From the NCBI RefSeq assembly GCF_018069925.1, contig NZ_JAGPXB010000013.1:40817-104816 (forward strand): DNA of 64,000 bases, written 5' to 3'. Every line of letters begins with the position of its first letter. Positions within the stretch are counted from its first letter, which is position 1. Position numbers and translations under genes: made by a program. Source of the stretch: Flavobacterium erciyesense. Lineage in GTDB: Bacteria; Bacteroidota; Bacteroidia; Flavobacteriales; Flavobacteriaceae. Shown piece after piece: positions 63,833-64,000 of the stretch. The notes under the pieces are model-generated. The model had not been told where the DNA came from. It made no database searches and saw only the letters and a program-made list of their open reading frames with translations.

Positions 63833-64000
63833 GTCTTTGAAGGTTTTAGATACATCTACCTAAGCTTCGGGACGGATTCGAACCGTTATTTTACCATATT
63901 TTTTCAAAAAATAAACCATAAAAAAACCTCAAGCTTGCTTCGCCAATTCACTTTGATCTTGTCTTTGAAGCTTTTAGGGTGTATCTTTCGAAGCATCCGT
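63833..64000 (+). repeat. Intergenic repeat with a tRNA T-arm-like word, continuing past the window
   Basis: On the minus strand 63887-63871 reads AACGG-TTCGAAT-CCGTC, a near-complete tRNA T-arm, but no anticodon arm or acceptor partner exists around it, so it is not a tRNA gene. A second copy of TGTCTTTGAAG-TTTTAG starts near 63966 after a first at 63834. The plus strand stays open from 63800 to the edge in one frame, with no start codon, and its translation (SFGTDSNRYFTIFF) resembles a string I recall downstream of GIY-YIG genes in flavobacteria. The remaining 358 bp after the LysE gene hold no gene. Confidence 0.45.

Noticed and set aside
63871..63887. Considered as a tRNA gene
   Set aside because: Only a T-arm is present; no anticodon arm, D-arm or matching acceptor strand lies within 100 bp on either side.

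Overview
The window is AT-rich bacterial chromosome from the Bacteroidota, most likely a Flavobacteriaceae member (Flavobacterium or a near relative). The signs are: a PorW/SprE gliding and type IX secretion lipoprotein, GLPGLI, head-GIN, DUF4292, DUF4254, DUF6427 and DUF5687 families, an ATP synthase cluster without the beta and epsilon genes, few Shine-Dalgarno sites, and repeated TTTG-N17-23-TAnnTTTG promoter sequences, the flavobacterial sigma-A pattern. Family names are from memory of these proteins; no database search was possible.

Layout. 1-2.3 kb: 5' part of a TonB-dependent receptor, divergent from an unknown lipoprotein. 2.3-8.0 kb (minus): EnvC-like protein, DUF4292 lipoprotein, TPR protein, sugar nucleotidyltransferase, dUTPase, with an AT-rich duplicated repeat at 5.8-6.2 kb. 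8.2-10.3 kb: flippase and GNAT acetyltransferase. 10.4-19.3 kb (minus): ATP synthase genes atpB-E-F-H-A-G, preceded by porW/sprE, bactofilin, AtpZ/I and DUF6168 genes. 19.5-21.8 kb: ABC exporter. 21.9-23.0 kb: an array of palindromic repeats with a GIY-YIG nuclease gene bracketed by 25-bp terminal inverted repeats. 23.0-34.4 kb: PadR regulator and target, PaaE-like reductase, GLPGLI plus outer-membrane barrel pair, GT9, DUF4254, upp, DUF6427, DUF6341, purD. 34.4-51.9 kb: surface polysaccharide locus in three transcription blocks, with sugar phosphotransferase, glycosyltransferases, UDP-glucuronate decarboxylase, flippase, two Wzy-like polymerases overlapping tail to tail, rfbA/C/D, and a Wzz-like protein. 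51.9-58.5 kb: GH3, short LytM-family relative, tatA, alpha/beta hydrolase, tex, DUF1294. 58.5-64 kb: rpiB, a 730-bp noncoding AT-rich stretch with DnaA-box-like 9-mers, DUF2007, rnr, head-GIN, LysE, and a tRNA T-arm-like repeat at the window end.

How it fits together. Most genes left of about 59 kb are on the minus strand and the long genes right of it are on the plus strand. With the DnaA-box-like cluster in the gap, this makes 58,970-59,700 a candidate replication origin. The polysaccharide locus carries precursor synthesis (rfbACD, UXS), initiation (polyprenyl sugar transferase), elongation, export and polymerisation, but rfbB is not in the window.

The strongest unusual signal is the 22-kb array: a 406-bp unit consisting of a GIY-YIG gene between near-perfect inverted repeats, next to a 136-bp unit with the same ends and no gene, and a truncated copy that has supplied the stop codon of a neighbouring gene. 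It looks like an autonomous/non-autonomous element pair driven by a GIY-YIG enzyme.
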